Positions 44,260 to 56,383 are shown, counted from the first letter of the stretch. The stretch: 64,000 bases of DNA from Polytrichum commune (GCA_950295325.1 OX485807.1:18509666-18573665); one strand, 5' to 3'. Made by a program: numbers and translations. The notes: a model not told the origin generated them from the sequence alone.

Positions 44260-45264
44260 CTAATCCTTGGATTGCGGCTCCATTGCCCCCTGACCATTGT
44301 ACTCTGTCCTCAGAGGAAGCAATTGGTCATCCATACGTAGTTGAGCAGCAAGACAAATTCCAATTATCCACACAATGATATTGAGATCCATAGCTTGTCC
44401 CAATAGAAAACGTCTCTGACCTTCTTGAAGCCCATGAACAGCCGTGGTGCCTGTAGGAAAACCCATGGCGCGTTCCCGCTCATCTGCCGTAGGCTCATCA
44501 TGAGTTTGGGATTTTGAATCCCAAACCATGCCTGGTCCACGAGATCGAAATGCGAAAGACCGTGGATATGTCACAAAAGTAGGTAGTGCACCTCTCGGAA
44601 TTCCCACCTTGTTAATTAATGCAAATGACAAGGTGTCATCCTTCGAAACTGCCATGGAAACACGATGATCATCCAAAATGTCATCCACCTTGCGATTCAT
44701 AAGGCGGGGAATGCGGGCGATCGCCGCTGAAAGCACCTCAGGTGATACCAAATCGGTCCAAAACCAACGAGGCCGATGAGCAAAGGATCCCAAGGATGCA
44801 ACATCCAGAAATGTTGGAGTACCCAGAATTTGGTTAATGTACTCACCATCCTTCACCACTTTGTGCCGTGTATCACCCAATAATGGCACATTTTCAAAAA
44901 TATACCCTGGCGGAGTTGATTGGTGGGTAAACCACCATTGTGTCAATCGCATCAAATCCGCGAACAAACTAGACCTAGGATCATCCAAACCCTGGCCAGT
45001 TCCTGCCCGTGAATGGCCTTGACAAGGCCATCCTGCAATAATTAAATTCACGTGGCCTAATCTTCTCAAATCCTCATCACTAATCATAGTGACATCTTGA
45101 GGAAGTTGACCACAACATCCAAGAATGGTAGTGGCTGACAATTGTGTGGGGTACCTCAACAACAATTGTTGAATGTGGTGTCGAACGGCTCTGTTGGCTG
45201 CATATTCATTATCTACATGAATATATCGCCTAATTGTAATCCCAGCCTCTAACACTGCCGCCAA
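44260..45264 (-). pseudogene. C5-cytosine DNA methyltransferase domain inside gypsy Pol
   Basis: A 334-codon frame with the ordered motifs of 5-methylcytosine transferases, which move methyl from S-adenosylmethionine to cytosine in DNA. Motif I straddles the frame change at its start. Motif IV, 'IIAGWPCQGHSRAGTG', has the catalytic Pro-Cys; motif VI is 'GYIFENVP'; motif VIII is 'FAHRPRWFWTDL'; motif IX-like is 'GALPTFVTYPRSFAFRSRG'; motif X-like is 'FLLGQAMDLNIIVWI'. The order is unpermuted, as in DNMT3-type rather than rearranged DRM enzymes. The domain lies between protease and reverse transcriptase. It has no internal stop, but the frame break at motif I and a stop at 44260 separate it from its neighbours. 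Assignment to a methyltransferase is firm; the DNMT3-like grouping is inference. Confidence 0.92.
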
Positions 45265-46427
45265 ACCTGTGCCAATGCCCCAAAGATTTCTACAAGGACA
45301 ATACCTTCAAGTGGTGGTTGCCAACGAATGGGTTGAGCAAAAGAAAATGAGGATGTTGTTGGAGGTGTCTCTCCAAGCCCCAAATCCGCTACAATGTGTC
45401 GACAATGGTCGGATAACTCCTTAGGAGTACGCCATGGTGGAGGTGGATCCTTGAAATGTCGAGCAGAAATTTGTAAAGATGGCAAAATTTGTTGTTCTGC
45501 TACATTACAAGCGTAGTCCAATGTTTCCTCCAACAAAACTGAAGCACAAGGCAAATCCGCAACTGAACCGCTGCAACCAAATATTACCTCCGCAACCATA
45601 GTCATAGAAGTAGCTGTAAATGCTACAGGAATAAATACCTTCCTGCCATCTCCAGAAGACCATCCCGGTCTAATCCATGCCTCTTCAGTCCAATTATCCA
45701 AACCAAAGCCAAGTGGATAAAGAGCTTGCTGACCAACAAGTATATCATAGTTGGTAGCATTAGTAACAACACATTTTATTGACAAATGAGTGTAGGTAGG
45801 TTCTGCCTCCACATTAAAAATCAAACGTAGAGGTGCCTTGGTGTAGCCTGTTGCACGTTCAGTGCCCCCTACTGAAGTCACAATTGTGAATGGACAAGGA
45901 TCTAAGTTTGTTGGCGTCAATCCAAGACTGTCAGCAAGTGCTTTGCCAATCATAACCGGTTGAGCATCGGAATCCATCATAACTCTCAGTGGTGTAGCAC
46001 GAATAGTAGGCATATCCGCGCGTAAAACGACAAACAAAGATTTGTCGTTCATCAGCCGTACAACTCCATGTTGCAAATTATGCCGCTCGCGAGCAGGCCT
46101 TGCAGAAATATCTGCAAGATATTCCGCTCCCGCTGCATAATGCGAAAATGACGTGTCCACTGCTGAAATTGTTGATGGAGGAATATCAGTGTGCTTACCA
46201 AAAGCAATGATCGCCGCATCCGCAAGGCTCGCTCGTAAATTGGCTAAGTCCTCCACCTCCTCAGCCACAGGTACGTCAACAACAGCTTGGGATACATGAA
46301 GGGATGGCAAATCCACCTTACCTTCCAACATTTTCCCAGCTAAATGGAAAACTCCAGCAGGCTTGAAATCCGGAGCTATGAACTCCGAACCCGAGAAAAT
46401 TGGCATATGGAGAATTTTATATGCCAA
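45249..46427 (-). pseudogene. gypsy aspartic protease and start of methyltransferase motif I
   Basis: The protease core reads 'LRVMMDSDAQPVMIGKALAD', where the active site D-S/T-G-A is changed to D-S-D-A, so it is probably dead. It continues with 'GYTKAPLRLIFNVE' and 'NYDILVGQQALYPLGFGLD', typical of retropepsins. The last residues, 'GIVLVEIFG', are the beginning of methyltransferase motif I. Here the frame breaks at a G run near 45275 and the enzyme continues in the next frame at 45264. The methyltransferase is thus joined directly behind the protease in one polyprotein. Confidence 0.85.
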
Positions 46428-46430
46428 TGC

Positions 46431-47183
46431 CTACGTAACATCCTTCGAGATGGAATCCCCATCTCTCAAAGGTACAGGGTTTTTAGCCCCAACAACAGTG
46501 GTGTCTACCAATCCAAATGAGAGAGGTAAACGTGCTTGACCAACTTGATCCGCTGGTCCGGCATGGCGAGGATGTGACACCTCGTTGCTACCACCACTTG
46601 TAGAAGCCACCGCATTTGCCAATATTTGTGATCGAGTAGAAGCCGCAACCACCACCTCTCCAGATGCCCCAAACATATACATGTCCGAACCCGAGGTGCC
46701 ACCACCCGCATGCGGCTCAGAAATTTGACCAAAAGATGCAGAAGATTTGAGCTTTTGTTCGAGCTCTGCCACCTTAGCCTCAAGACTCTGCTCCCTTGGA
46801 GATTTGCTAGTGACATAACTGGCAGGCCGCATCTCAGGATGAAGTTGGAAACAATGATCCACATCGTGATTAGTGCCACCACAATGGTTACATTTCAATT
46901 GTCTCTTCTTAGAATTGTCCCATGCCTTTACCGGTTCTATCTTTTGTTTTAATTTTCCCAAAGGCTGAGTTTTCTTCTTCTTAGGACAATTGGGATCATT
47001 CTTCGAATGACCAGCTTCTCCACAACCCCAACAATGCAAAATCTTTTGCTCCTTAACGGGTTGAGTCTCAGCTAAACTACTAGTAGCTGTGACAATTCTT
47101 CTTGATTTCGTACTCTCTGTCATCCAAGATACCATGTTTGTGGCATCGTGTTGACAGAGAGCCCGATCACATCTCTCAACCAC
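46431..47183 (-). pseudogene. gypsy Gag, nucleocapsid part with two zinc knuckles
   Basis: Continues the Gag frame after a single stop. Two CCHC-type knuckles are visible, 'CWGCGEAGHSKNDPNC' and 'CNHCGGTNHDVDHC', about 40 residues apart, which bind RNA. A coiled-coil-like stretch (LEAKVAELEQKLKS) follows. The frame ends in one TAG at 46431 and resumes in frame with the protease segment. Confidence 0.85.
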
Positions 47184-47222
47184 GGCAAACGCTTGTGCAA
47201 TTCTAAGAAGAGTTATCCTCGA

Positions 47223-48095
47223 TTACGAAGGCAGAGCAGATGCCAACTTAAGTAGCCGCTTGTCAATCTTAGACAAAAAGATTTTGACAAGCTGACTCTC
47301 AGCAAAAACACCTCCCGACTCAACAGCAAAGCGTGCGAGTCGCGTATACATGGTCCGTGGAGTGTCATCATTCTCTCGGCGGAAATCCTGAATGTGCTGC
47401 ATCTGGTCTCGCCGAAACCCACCATACTCCACCTCCAAATGTGCGACAAATTCAGCAAGGGGATTAAATGGAGGTGGTGGACCAACAGCCGTCAATGCTG
47501 CCTGTGTAGCACGTGCCATCCGTGAAAGGGTAGCCGTGCTACTGCCAGCCACTATTGGCCCAAGTGTCAGTTCTTGGTCCTTAGACTCCTCCGGTGGATC
47601 CTCCTCTTTTAAGGTGGGTGGAGCTAAGGTGGCAATCGCCCCATCTTTAAGGGCTGAAATAAGCTCAACCCGGGCCTCCCAATACTGCTCCACCTCCCGA
47701 AGTTGTCGTTGATGACCCTCTGTCCAGCGTTCGTAAGTTTGGAGTGTCTCATACTCCAAATGTTGAGGCAGAAGTTCAAAGGCATACCAATCATTGAAAT
47801 TGGAAGACCTTTGACGTTTCTCCTTAATCCAGGTACGAAATCGGAGTTTCCAATCGGGCAAGGAAATGCCCCCAGCTCGACCTGAGAACCGATCACACAC
47901 TGAACCGTGGTGATCGTCGTCCATTTCGTCGAACGTGCCAACACTCCAAATCCGAAGCCTACTAGTAGTGTCCAACGCCGAAATAGGCTCAAAAGCCTCG
48001 TTGGTGTCTACCTCTGGCTCAAGATTTGTGGTATGCACGTCCTCCAAGTAATCTGGTGATGGAGATCGATAATATCGGCTCCTAGTTTGCACCAT
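47223..48095 (-). pseudogene. gypsy Gag, N-terminal part
   Basis: A 290-codon frame opening at 48095 (MVQTRSRYYRSPSPDY). It contains a Gag-like helical region with 'LPDWKLRFRTWIKEKRQ', 'NPLAEFVAHLEVEYG' and 'DDTPRTMYTRLARFAVESGG', similar in layout to retrotransposon capsid domains. It stops at 47223 with one TAA; the frame continues unchanged into the zinc-knuckle part. Capsid assignment rests on position and composition more than on a clear motif. Confidence 0.75.
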
Positions 48096-48260
48096 AAAAT
48101 AATCACTTGAGTACCGGCAACTATCTACAAAGTAATGGCAACCTGCACCTGTTGCGGGCTATCTAAATGGCAATCCCTTGCCAAATGCCAAGTGTTTATT
48201 TAGGCCCCCATAATTCCAAAATTGTGCAAAGGTTTGAGATTGATAATTAAAATTAAAAAA

Positions 48261-48690
48261 ATCAGCGTTGAAAATGTTAATTTCCAAGGTGATTATGGAC
48301 TCCAATCAACAAACTAATTGTACCAATGGACTCCTACGAAGATTTCACGCAAATTAGGCTCAAATTTCACTCCGTTCGGAGTTAATTTGCTCCCAAAAAC
48401 AAAAATCAGCGTTGAAAATGTTAATTTCCAAGGTGATTATGGACTCCAATCAACAAACTAATTGCACCAATGGACTCCTACGAAGATTTCACACAAATTA
48501 GGCTCAAATTTCACTCCGTTCGGAGTTAATTTGCTCCCAAAAACAAAAATCAGCGTTGAAATTAATAATTTCAGCAATGATTTTGAATTCCAATCAACAA
48601 TCCAATTACACCATTGGATTCCTTGGCAAATTTCACACAAGATAGGCTCAAATTTCACTCCAATCGGAGCTAGTATGCCCCCAAATTTGA
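48261..48690 (-). repeat. 144-bp tandem repeat (three copies) in the gypsy leader
   Basis: Units start ATCAGCGTTGAAA at 48261, 48405 and 48549, a period of 144 bp; the third is diverged. Each contains CAATGGACTCCTACGAAG-like and CACTCCGTTCGGAG-like segments. They lie between the 5' LTR and the Gag start, in the untranslated leader. Confidence 0.9.
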
Positions 48691-49355
48691 ACCTCAAAGT
48701 TTGTGAGAATGGGATGCCAAGTTTGAAAGGTGAAAGTAAAAATGTGAAATAAATAAATAAATAAAAATACAAAATACAAAATACAAAATTTGTTAGAATT
48801 AAACAAAACAAAGCAAAACAAAAACAATAAATATAAATAAATAAATAAATAAATAAAGGTAAGGGGGCTTACCTTAGGGGCCTGGCTGGCGCCGCCCGCC
48901 CCGCCCCGGCTGACGCCGCCGCCGTGGGGCCAGGCTGACGCCCGCCCGTCCCCGGCATGGAGAATAAGAGCTCCAGGAGCTCCAAGAGCTCCAAGAGGGT
49001 CCGGTGAGCTCTGGATCCGTCCGGAGCTCAACAAAAATTAAATTCAAATCGTATTTGAACTAAAAACAATTAAAACTAAATCGGATTTGATTAAAAAAAA
49101 TTAAACTTTGCTTCCACAATTTGCAAGCAAGAAAGATGTGACTTGACATTCCATTTGGTCTCAAGATTCAACCATCAACAATTCAAGAAAACACAAAGAC
49201 ACAACAAAAGAGATGTGGAGATTTTTCTCAAAATCTTCTTGAGGGTTGCAAGGAATTGCAAGCTAAGCTTTCATACACTTATATCACTCATTTGCTCCCA
49301 CTACTGGGCCATTCTAGCTCAGAAATACAACCAAAAATGAAAAATAAGCCATTGT

Positions 49356-49795
49356 TGTCAAGTATGAGGGTTTCTCTCTCCAAGCTCAAGAAACTAAGAA
49401 GTCTTCTTAGAAAGCTTAAGAAACTCTAAAATTCACACACAAGAGTCAAGCTATCTCTCACTCCACAAAGGGAGAATCCAAGAGTGCAAGTGATGGAGAA
49501 AGAATGCAAAGGCTTTATTCATGATCTACTACACCATAGCCATAAGATAGCAACAACAAGCTCTCTCTCTCTCAAAACACACTCACAAGACTTGACTTGA
49601 CAACAATGGCAAGTCAAGATGCCTTCCTCTCCACATAACCCCAATCCTATGTGGATTTCATCCATGGAGTGGATGAACAACTAACTAGGACTCCCAATGG
49701 AGTCCATCACTCATCCAAACACACATGGACTCCTAATGGAGTCCATTTACTCCTAATTCGACGTGACTTAACCCCCGATGTCAACTCACGTGACA
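49356..49795 (-). repeat. 5' LTR of the gypsy element, with S mostly deleted
   Basis: The core L (49364-49795) is intact, but S is reduced to its two ends (TGTC joined to AAG at 49356-49362), as if about 100 bp had been deleted. The LTR still starts TG and ends CA. Confidence 0.8.
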
Positions 49796-50469
49796 GGGTC
49801 AATGTGGTGATGCCGTACATGTATAGTTTGTTAAGACATTGTTGGGTTTTGGCCTTTGTTTCGTATTTGAGATATGTTTATGTTGGATTAAATCACCATT
49901 CTTGTTCCAAGAGGATGTTTTTTTACGGGGAATGAGTGGTTTGCGGTGGTGGTGTGTATTTCATATTCTTTTTCTAATAGGAAGATTGCCAAGGCTATGG
50001 GTGACCACGTACATGCTTGGTGTTTAAGTTTGGGAAGGTGGAGTGAACCTCCATATTTGGCAGATACGTACTTGGTGAGGCCTTGGTAGATTATACCCAG
50101 TTGTCCTTGGTTGTTGAAAGCTTACAATAGTTGTTGACATATGCACTTTACGTAGTCTTGGAGGAGGGAGGTTGAATTTATGCCGAAATCTTCATTAGAG
50201 GGGTAGGTGAAGATTGTTGTGCACCTTGATGTGGAATTGTAAGTATATGAATCAACTTCATAGGGAGTTTACAATGCAATATTCATGTAAGGTAAAGCAG
50301 ATGTGCCTAAGATGGATGTTTTTTTCTATCTACATCCCTTTCTTTGTGATGTGAAACATGCAAAACATGTAAGATGACTAGCTAATCCAAATTGTGGTCA
50401 TAGCCTTCTGCCTTTAAAAAAAGTGGAGATCGTATGAACATCTTATCAAACCCAAGATTCTTGTGATCA

Positions 50470-50690
50470 TTAAGTAGTCATATAGGTTCCCCGACCATGT
50501 TGACTATGGAATCCAAAATGGTTAGCAACTCCAAAGCACTGAGTCCAACTTCTATTAAGGACAATGTTCTTTTTTATGCTAGTTCTTATATCCACTCCTA
50601 ACCATGTACCACTCAAATATAGTATCCAAATTAATCTCTTGTTCGATTTAGGCACGTCTACCTTAGGTGGCCCAAACTAGCAAAGTGGTC
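50470..50690 (-). repeat. dispersed repeat, copy 1
   Basis: Minus-strand sequence with 'GGATACTATATTTGAGT' and 'GATTCCATAGTCAACA' lines up along about 190 bp with plus-strand 55145-55330 ('GACACCATATTTGAGTAC', 'GATTCGATAGTCAACAAA'). Family not recognised. Confidence 0.6.
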
Positions 50691-51769
50691 GATACGTACT
50701 CATTCACACTAGCAACATACATGACTTGTGTTGATGGTTATTGCAACTAAGCTTATTGATGCCATCTAAATTGTCTCAAGTTGAACCCAAGTGTGCACAT
50801 GGTCCAACTTCATAGAGTTTAACCATGTCTTCTTAAGGCTTGTGCTATAATGAATGGCATACATGGCCATCTTCTACTTGAAACAAACATGTTTACTCTA
50901 TAAGCTCCCAAATTATTCCAAGATTTTGCTTGTGGTATTGGCTGAAAGTGTAACACCCACAATTTATCATGTTATGTTACATTCATTTCCATTCGTGTTC
51001 ATATGTTATGGTACGTAGTTAGAATCAAACACCACAAGGACACACATGTCACGTACACTACAATTAGACTATGTGCTCAAATACACACCATTATACGCTC
51101 AATAGGCCATACATCTACTACCAATGAAATGCAAATACAATCAACACTTTGACATGCTATGATTTATGCATTTCTAATCAAATTATGAAACTTCAAAAAA
51201 TGCATGTTGGGCACGGCAATTTTTTTTTGAGTGATAAGGGGGTTGATTCGCTCCAAAGGCCTAAGTTGTTTATCAAGTTGCAAGTGCTTTACAATAGGGC
51301 TTCACACCTTACTGAGGTACAAAAACAATGCAGTCAATCATTAATGAGCCTCAATCGTACACACTCCATGTGTATAGCACCTAGCTAATTATCAATGATG
51401 GTAAGTGGGTTGACCAAAGTTGCAAACTTTAACCATTGTAAGACCAACTACATGGTCCAATGACCCAAACTAGAGAACATTGCAAGTTTATTGTGTGCTC
51501 AACTCATACTAATGTCATGCGTGACCCAATTGCCCTTACATCATTATACATTCATATATCTACTATGCAAATGGGATTCAAAGTTGGTCAGGTGGTCCCC
51601 ATGAAAGTTACATGGCCCCGAGATATATGTACATGAACTTGGAATTGTTTCGAAAGTATTGAAACACGGTGAATCCTAACGTTGTTTGGTATGAAGTTTC
51701 ATAGATAAATGCAGGGCCAAAATGCAGATATCCTAAAATTCAATAATATATCAAAAAAATGCAGATTTT

Positions 51770-52195
51770 AGGAAACAACATATTATTTCGATCTTACATT
51801 CACTTATAGTACAAATAAAATTACATATTTGTGAAGACAATATGATTAGTTATCTTTGAAAACCAAAACATATTTTATGGAATTGATATGAATTTTGAAA
51901 GCAAAAAAAAATTGTATTCTAAACTTAAATATTATGTTAAAAATTGCCAATTCTAGCAAATAACGTAGGACTCCATTCTCACATTCATTTACAGTATGAA
52001 CTTATTAAATATTTGAATAGAGGATGTGATTAGTTATTCATGTACAACCAAAACACATTTTTAGCAGTTGATGTGGATTTTTAAGACCAAAAATACACAT
52101 TCCATCAAACAACGTGGTATTTCGGTTTCACATTCACTTACTATGTAAAACTTATTACATATTTACGTGAGGGCTATGATTACCTATGCTCTGTA
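51770..52195. repeat. degraded tandem satellite (about three units)
   Basis: Units near 51770, 51957 and 52106 share, in order, AACAACGTA/AAACAACGTG, TTCACATTCACTTA, ATTACATATTT and GATTAGTTAT. They are strongly diverged. Confidence 0.65.
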
Positions 52196-55144
52196 CCTAT
52201 GATACACTACTAGACTCAATAGACTAGGTCTTTAGAGGGCAATGATATATTGGTTGAAACCGGTGAAAAACCATTTTAGAGAATAAAACTGTATGGGACG
52301 TTATTGCGTCGTTTCATAATAAAAGCGGTCAATAAGTTGCACAAGTCGAATTGCATTATATATTGGGAACTCTGCAAAGACAAAATTTTAACTAAATCAT
52401 TTAGTTGTAATTATCAATTACCTGCAAATTTTGGCGTCACAACGATATTTTTTTGAAGTTGATATAGATGTTTTAGAGCAAAAAAAATAACACTATGTCA
52501 ATGAATATCAAAATTATTAATTTTGAAAGTATTATTTTCTAAATATTTATATCCATTGAAATGTTTTTAAACATGAAAATGCATTGTCTCATATTTTGAC
52601 ATTTCATAATTTTTATTAACATATATAAATCAAACATCAATATTAAAAAATTGACTAATTGGACGAAGTCCATTACTAATAGATATTAATGCCTTTATGT
52701 TACTATAACTAGTTTACTCAGTAGATGTAATCTATCGATAATCAAACTTAAACATTTTAAGATATCAAGCATCTTTACGACCATTGTTTTGTGATGTCGT
52801 ATATCATCTCGTGCTTCAACTTTGTTTAAAGCAATCGCAATTGTTTTCGTGTTGTTTTTCATAATGTGTAATAAACCCTTTGAAATTTTGTGGAAAAATA
52901 TACGTTACTTTATGGAATGTATATCGTAATAATCATATCCGACAACAATCTCTGGTGAGAAAATCAAATAACTTATGTATATTCAAATCAATTAGATAAT
53001 TATATAATTCAACAATGATACATTTATTAAAAATATATATAAGAACATAAGTAATGAATTAGTTACCATATATTGGTGATATAATTGGACTATTAAATGA
53101 CAAATTCCTCAAATGTATTGCACGAGAACATCTTGCATACTATTCGGTTATAACAGTATAAACTTTGATTTCTGATGGTACCTTAAGAAACTTCATTGAG
53201 TGATAAATTTTTCTGTTTAAATTATTCATTTGAAAATAAATATTTGTTTTGATTTTTTTATAATCATAATTTTTTTATAAAATCATTTTAAAATTTCTCA
53301 GTTTTTTTAACATTGCAATTTAGACCATTCCGCATATTGTATCACCAAAATATCCTCAAGTTTTGCCAATCTATCACTTGCCGTAGTCATCAAAGTACAT
53401 TGATTATTTATATCTGTATGAAAAAAAATCAATTCGTTTACAAACAACCAATACCAAATACTCAATTTAATTGTATTTGTCCTTGAAGATGTGCAACCTG
53501 CCTCCAAACCATGTGGAGCTTCAAATGTCGTGTTTATATCATTAAAACGTTGAAAGTTTAGAATTACTTTAACGATAATCCATACTTTGTGCAATGATGA
53601 TTGTAAATCACTAAAATATATGTACACAAAGCGAAAATGATCAATGTATTAGAATATATGCAATATTTACAAGATTAAAAACAATAAATATTAATAAATG
53701 TTATATGAATTCAAACTCTAAAAAAATCTTTCATTCAATTAATTACAAATTATTTATATATTTATGATACATAGATTATTCATACATACTAAAAAACTCA
53801 AGAAAGCAATAATAGGTACTTATCTTACATCACGCATACAACATAGAAGTAATAGACGTGTACCTTGCCCTTCACAAAAAAATTTCACAATGAGCCCGAG
53901 GAGTACTCCTCAAAAGAATGGACTTGAAGAACTAAGTACCCAAAGGTGTATCCAAGGTGACCGACTGATCCGGTCACCGCAACTTTCTAACTGGCACATG
54001 TCCTTCTTGTGATTGTTAGGACCGCCCGTCTTTTGGCACCCATCCTTGCACAACATACAATGCAGAACACCCATCCATGTGGGATATTGGTCCTTGGGTG
54101 AGAGGGATGGGCACATGGCACCACCTTTTTTTCACTGGCCCACTCATTTTTTCTTAAAAAAACGAACCGGGACTGGTATATGGAACCTTGACTTTATATT
54201 ACACTGTCCGTTTATGGTATTTACTATCATGTACAACAAAGGGCTTAAATTGAATGCCTAGAGGTCTCAAAATGTCATATCCGTTTCTTGCCAATTTGAT
54301 ACTATTTGTCAACATAAGTGGAAAAGTATTTCCATTATGACATTTAGCATTGTACATTGCAATACTTGAGATGATAGTTTTGTACTTTAGTAGGCAAGAG
54401 GAGGATATTATTGAGCATACTAATGCCAAATGTCATGTGTTCACAATTTAGCATGCAAGAGGAAGATATTCTTGAGCAGACTAATGCCAAGTGTCATTTG
54501 TGTACATTTGTGCACTCAAGTCAACTTGTAGACCGTAGTGTAACATAGGTATACACATCATAATACTATGTAATATACATACTTAGCCAAGATGTTAATA
54601 AGCACACTTGAATGAGAAGTGTCTTTAGGCGACACTAATGCTGAAGTTGTTGATCATTAGTGTAACCTAGCATATGCCTCCAAACCGGGGAAGTCATGTG
54701 ACGCTAAATACCATAAATGGTGTACTCTGGTGCATGAAAGTAATTTCAAATTAAGATGGAATGTGAAAGTAAAAACTATAAAAGCAAAAATAAGCGATGG
54801 TTGGCCTTATTCCATAGGAAAGTATACTCCATGGGTAAGTTGTTCCTAGACCAAAAACTATACAATTTGAGGTTACTGCAGTGCGATACTTTGCAGAGCT
54901 TTAGTATACTATGCACTCAAAATTTTGAGTGAGTAGAACGTATGCTACATTCTGATGGTAGCAAAGTCCTCTGGGAATGTCAAAATGCTAGAATCAAGAA
55001 CCTATGCGATAGATAGACAACAATCTGAACACTTGCTATTCAAACTACCTCAAGCTCTCACCTTTTGAGACCAGAGAATATAAATGTACATAAATGTGAG
55101 CACCAAACCAAAGTACTCACACTTGAGCACCATCGATACACTTA

Positions 55145-55330
55145 AGGAAAGCCTGCCTAATTCGGTCAGTCATCTCAAACGGACACCATATTTGAGTACA
55201 GAATGCTTAGGTGTTGATCTAAGAATGAGCACTAAAAGTCATGTGGTTAAAAGAGACGGCACTACACACTCAAACATTGTCAACCGTTTTAGATTCGATA
55301 GTCAACAAAATTGAGAGCCATATGATCAAT
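55145..55330 (+). repeat. dispersed repeat, copy 2
   Basis: Relative of 50470-50690 in the opposite orientation. Its plus-strand frame has a weak protein-like look in both copies ('LGVDLRMS' here, 'LGVDIRTS' there), so it may descend from a coding sequence that I cannot identify. Confidence 0.6.
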
Positions 55331-56182
55331 CAATAAGAAAGATAATACACATTGATAATGAATAGGGTATTCATACCAGCGTCGAAAATAATGAGGAAAT
55401 TGGCTATGTGCACAATTTGGAAAATGGCTACATGTGCTAATTGGGTGTTTCATATCCTGCGAAATGTGGGTGCCAAAAGTGGGTGCAGTGTCTGTCGCTT
55501 ACCAAACCCTAACAAATCAGTGGATCTCATATGCAGCCTTCTACCAGTGGCTTCTATTGTATTTGGTGCAAAAGCTTAGTGATGCACGCACATTCTGTCA
55601 GACATTACTTAACAAGTCTCCTGCAGACAAACGTACTCAGAATTTTTTTAAACTGAGATCAGGCCTTGCACAATGGGGCCAATTTTTAACAGCATCTACT
55701 CACTGAGAGCTCTATCAAAGGACACCACATACAGCAGAAAGTGAATTACCGGACCACAGTTAAGAACCAGACCAAAATTTCTGTAATTATGATGGTAAGG
55801 AGGTAGATATTTGCGCAAGATTGAAGCAAGGGGACTTCCAAAATTGCATCACTGAGAGCACAGAATTCTATGTACAACTCTAAACCCAAAATACCTCAGC
55901 CTAAGTTTCCAAGTTCCACATGTTCCAGATAGTGATTTTATAGAGCGCGAATAAGAACCAAGACAAACCTTCTGTAATGATGCTAACGATGCTAACGAGA
56001 TAGCTTCTTGCGCAAAATTATCCTCAAGGTTGAAAGCGCTTTCAGCATTCTGTATACAAACACTATATCCAAGGCACCTGAGCCTAGATTTCCCAGTTCC
56101 AGAAAGAGGCCGCGATCAGCAAACCTGGTACCCTGAATGCTACTCCGACGCAGCAAAATGGTAGTAGGGCTCTCGATGATGA

Positions 56183-56383
56183 TCACTTGTGGAGACCAAT
56201 CCGTTGGTTGACAGATAGCTGCTTCTGGCGATGGTGTTCGCCGAGGAGAGCAGATGCAGCAGCTCCGCCGGATAGGGACGATGAGGTGCGAGCCGCGGCG
56301 GTAGCTGCCCGTCGCTTAGCCTCATCATACTCCTCCTTGTCCTCCGCCTTCAGCTCCAAACGTGTTGGCTTCCGACGCAGCAT
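56183..56383 (-). CDS. CDC26: anaphase-promoting complex subunit CDC26 (APC12)
   Basis: A 66-residue protein in one exon. It opens with 'MLRRKPTRLELKAEDKEEYD', which matches the conserved N-terminus of CDC26, the small subunit that stabilises the TPR protein APC6/CDC16 in the APC/C ubiquitin ligase. The middle is Ala/Ser-rich and variable, and the end is 'SVNQRIGLHK', matching the conserved C-terminal V-N-x-R-I-G motif. Length is close to that of plant homologues. GTGCAG directly before the ATG could be a 3' splice site, so a 5' UTR intron is possible. The longer plus-strand frame across it (56187-56696) is a shadow. Confidence 0.87.
   Translation of the reverse strand: MLRRKPTRLELKAEDKEEYDEAKRRAATAAARTSSSLSGGAAASALLGEHHRQKQLSVNQRIGLHK

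Larger units (their letters stand above)
39880..49795 (-). mobile_element. Ty3/gypsy element carrying a DNA methyltransferase and a PHD finger
   Basis: A 9.9-kb LTR retrotransposon on the minus strand. Flanking GGGT (39876-39879 and 49796-49799) abuts both ends exactly, a 4-bp target duplication. LTR ends are TG...CA. Coding order is Gag, two CCHC knuckles, protease, C5-cytosine methyltransferase, reverse transcriptase, RNase H, integrase, PHD finger. Protease before RT and integrase last is the Ty3/gypsy order. Gag through protease is one frame with two single stops. A frame change occurs at the start of the methyltransferase, and everything from there to the PHD finger is again one frame broken only by stops. 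The LTR cores differ at 2 of 432 positions. Confidence 0.93.
49800..56182. other. AT-rich repeats, no recognised gene
   Basis: 49800-50250 is the right flank of the gypsy insertion and resembles the left flank in composition. 50470-50690 (minus) and 55145-55330 (plus) are copies of one dispersed repeat. 51770-52195 is a degraded tandem satellite of about 150-190 bp units sharing 'CACATTCA.TTA' and 'AACCAAAACA'. 52200-53700 is very AT-rich. 54383-54510 is a 60-70-bp direct duplication ('GGATATT.TTGAGCA'). 55740-56110 is a ~205-bp tandem duplication ('AAGAACCA.AC' and 'TTGCGCAA'), in the downstream region of CDC26. Confidence 0.5.
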
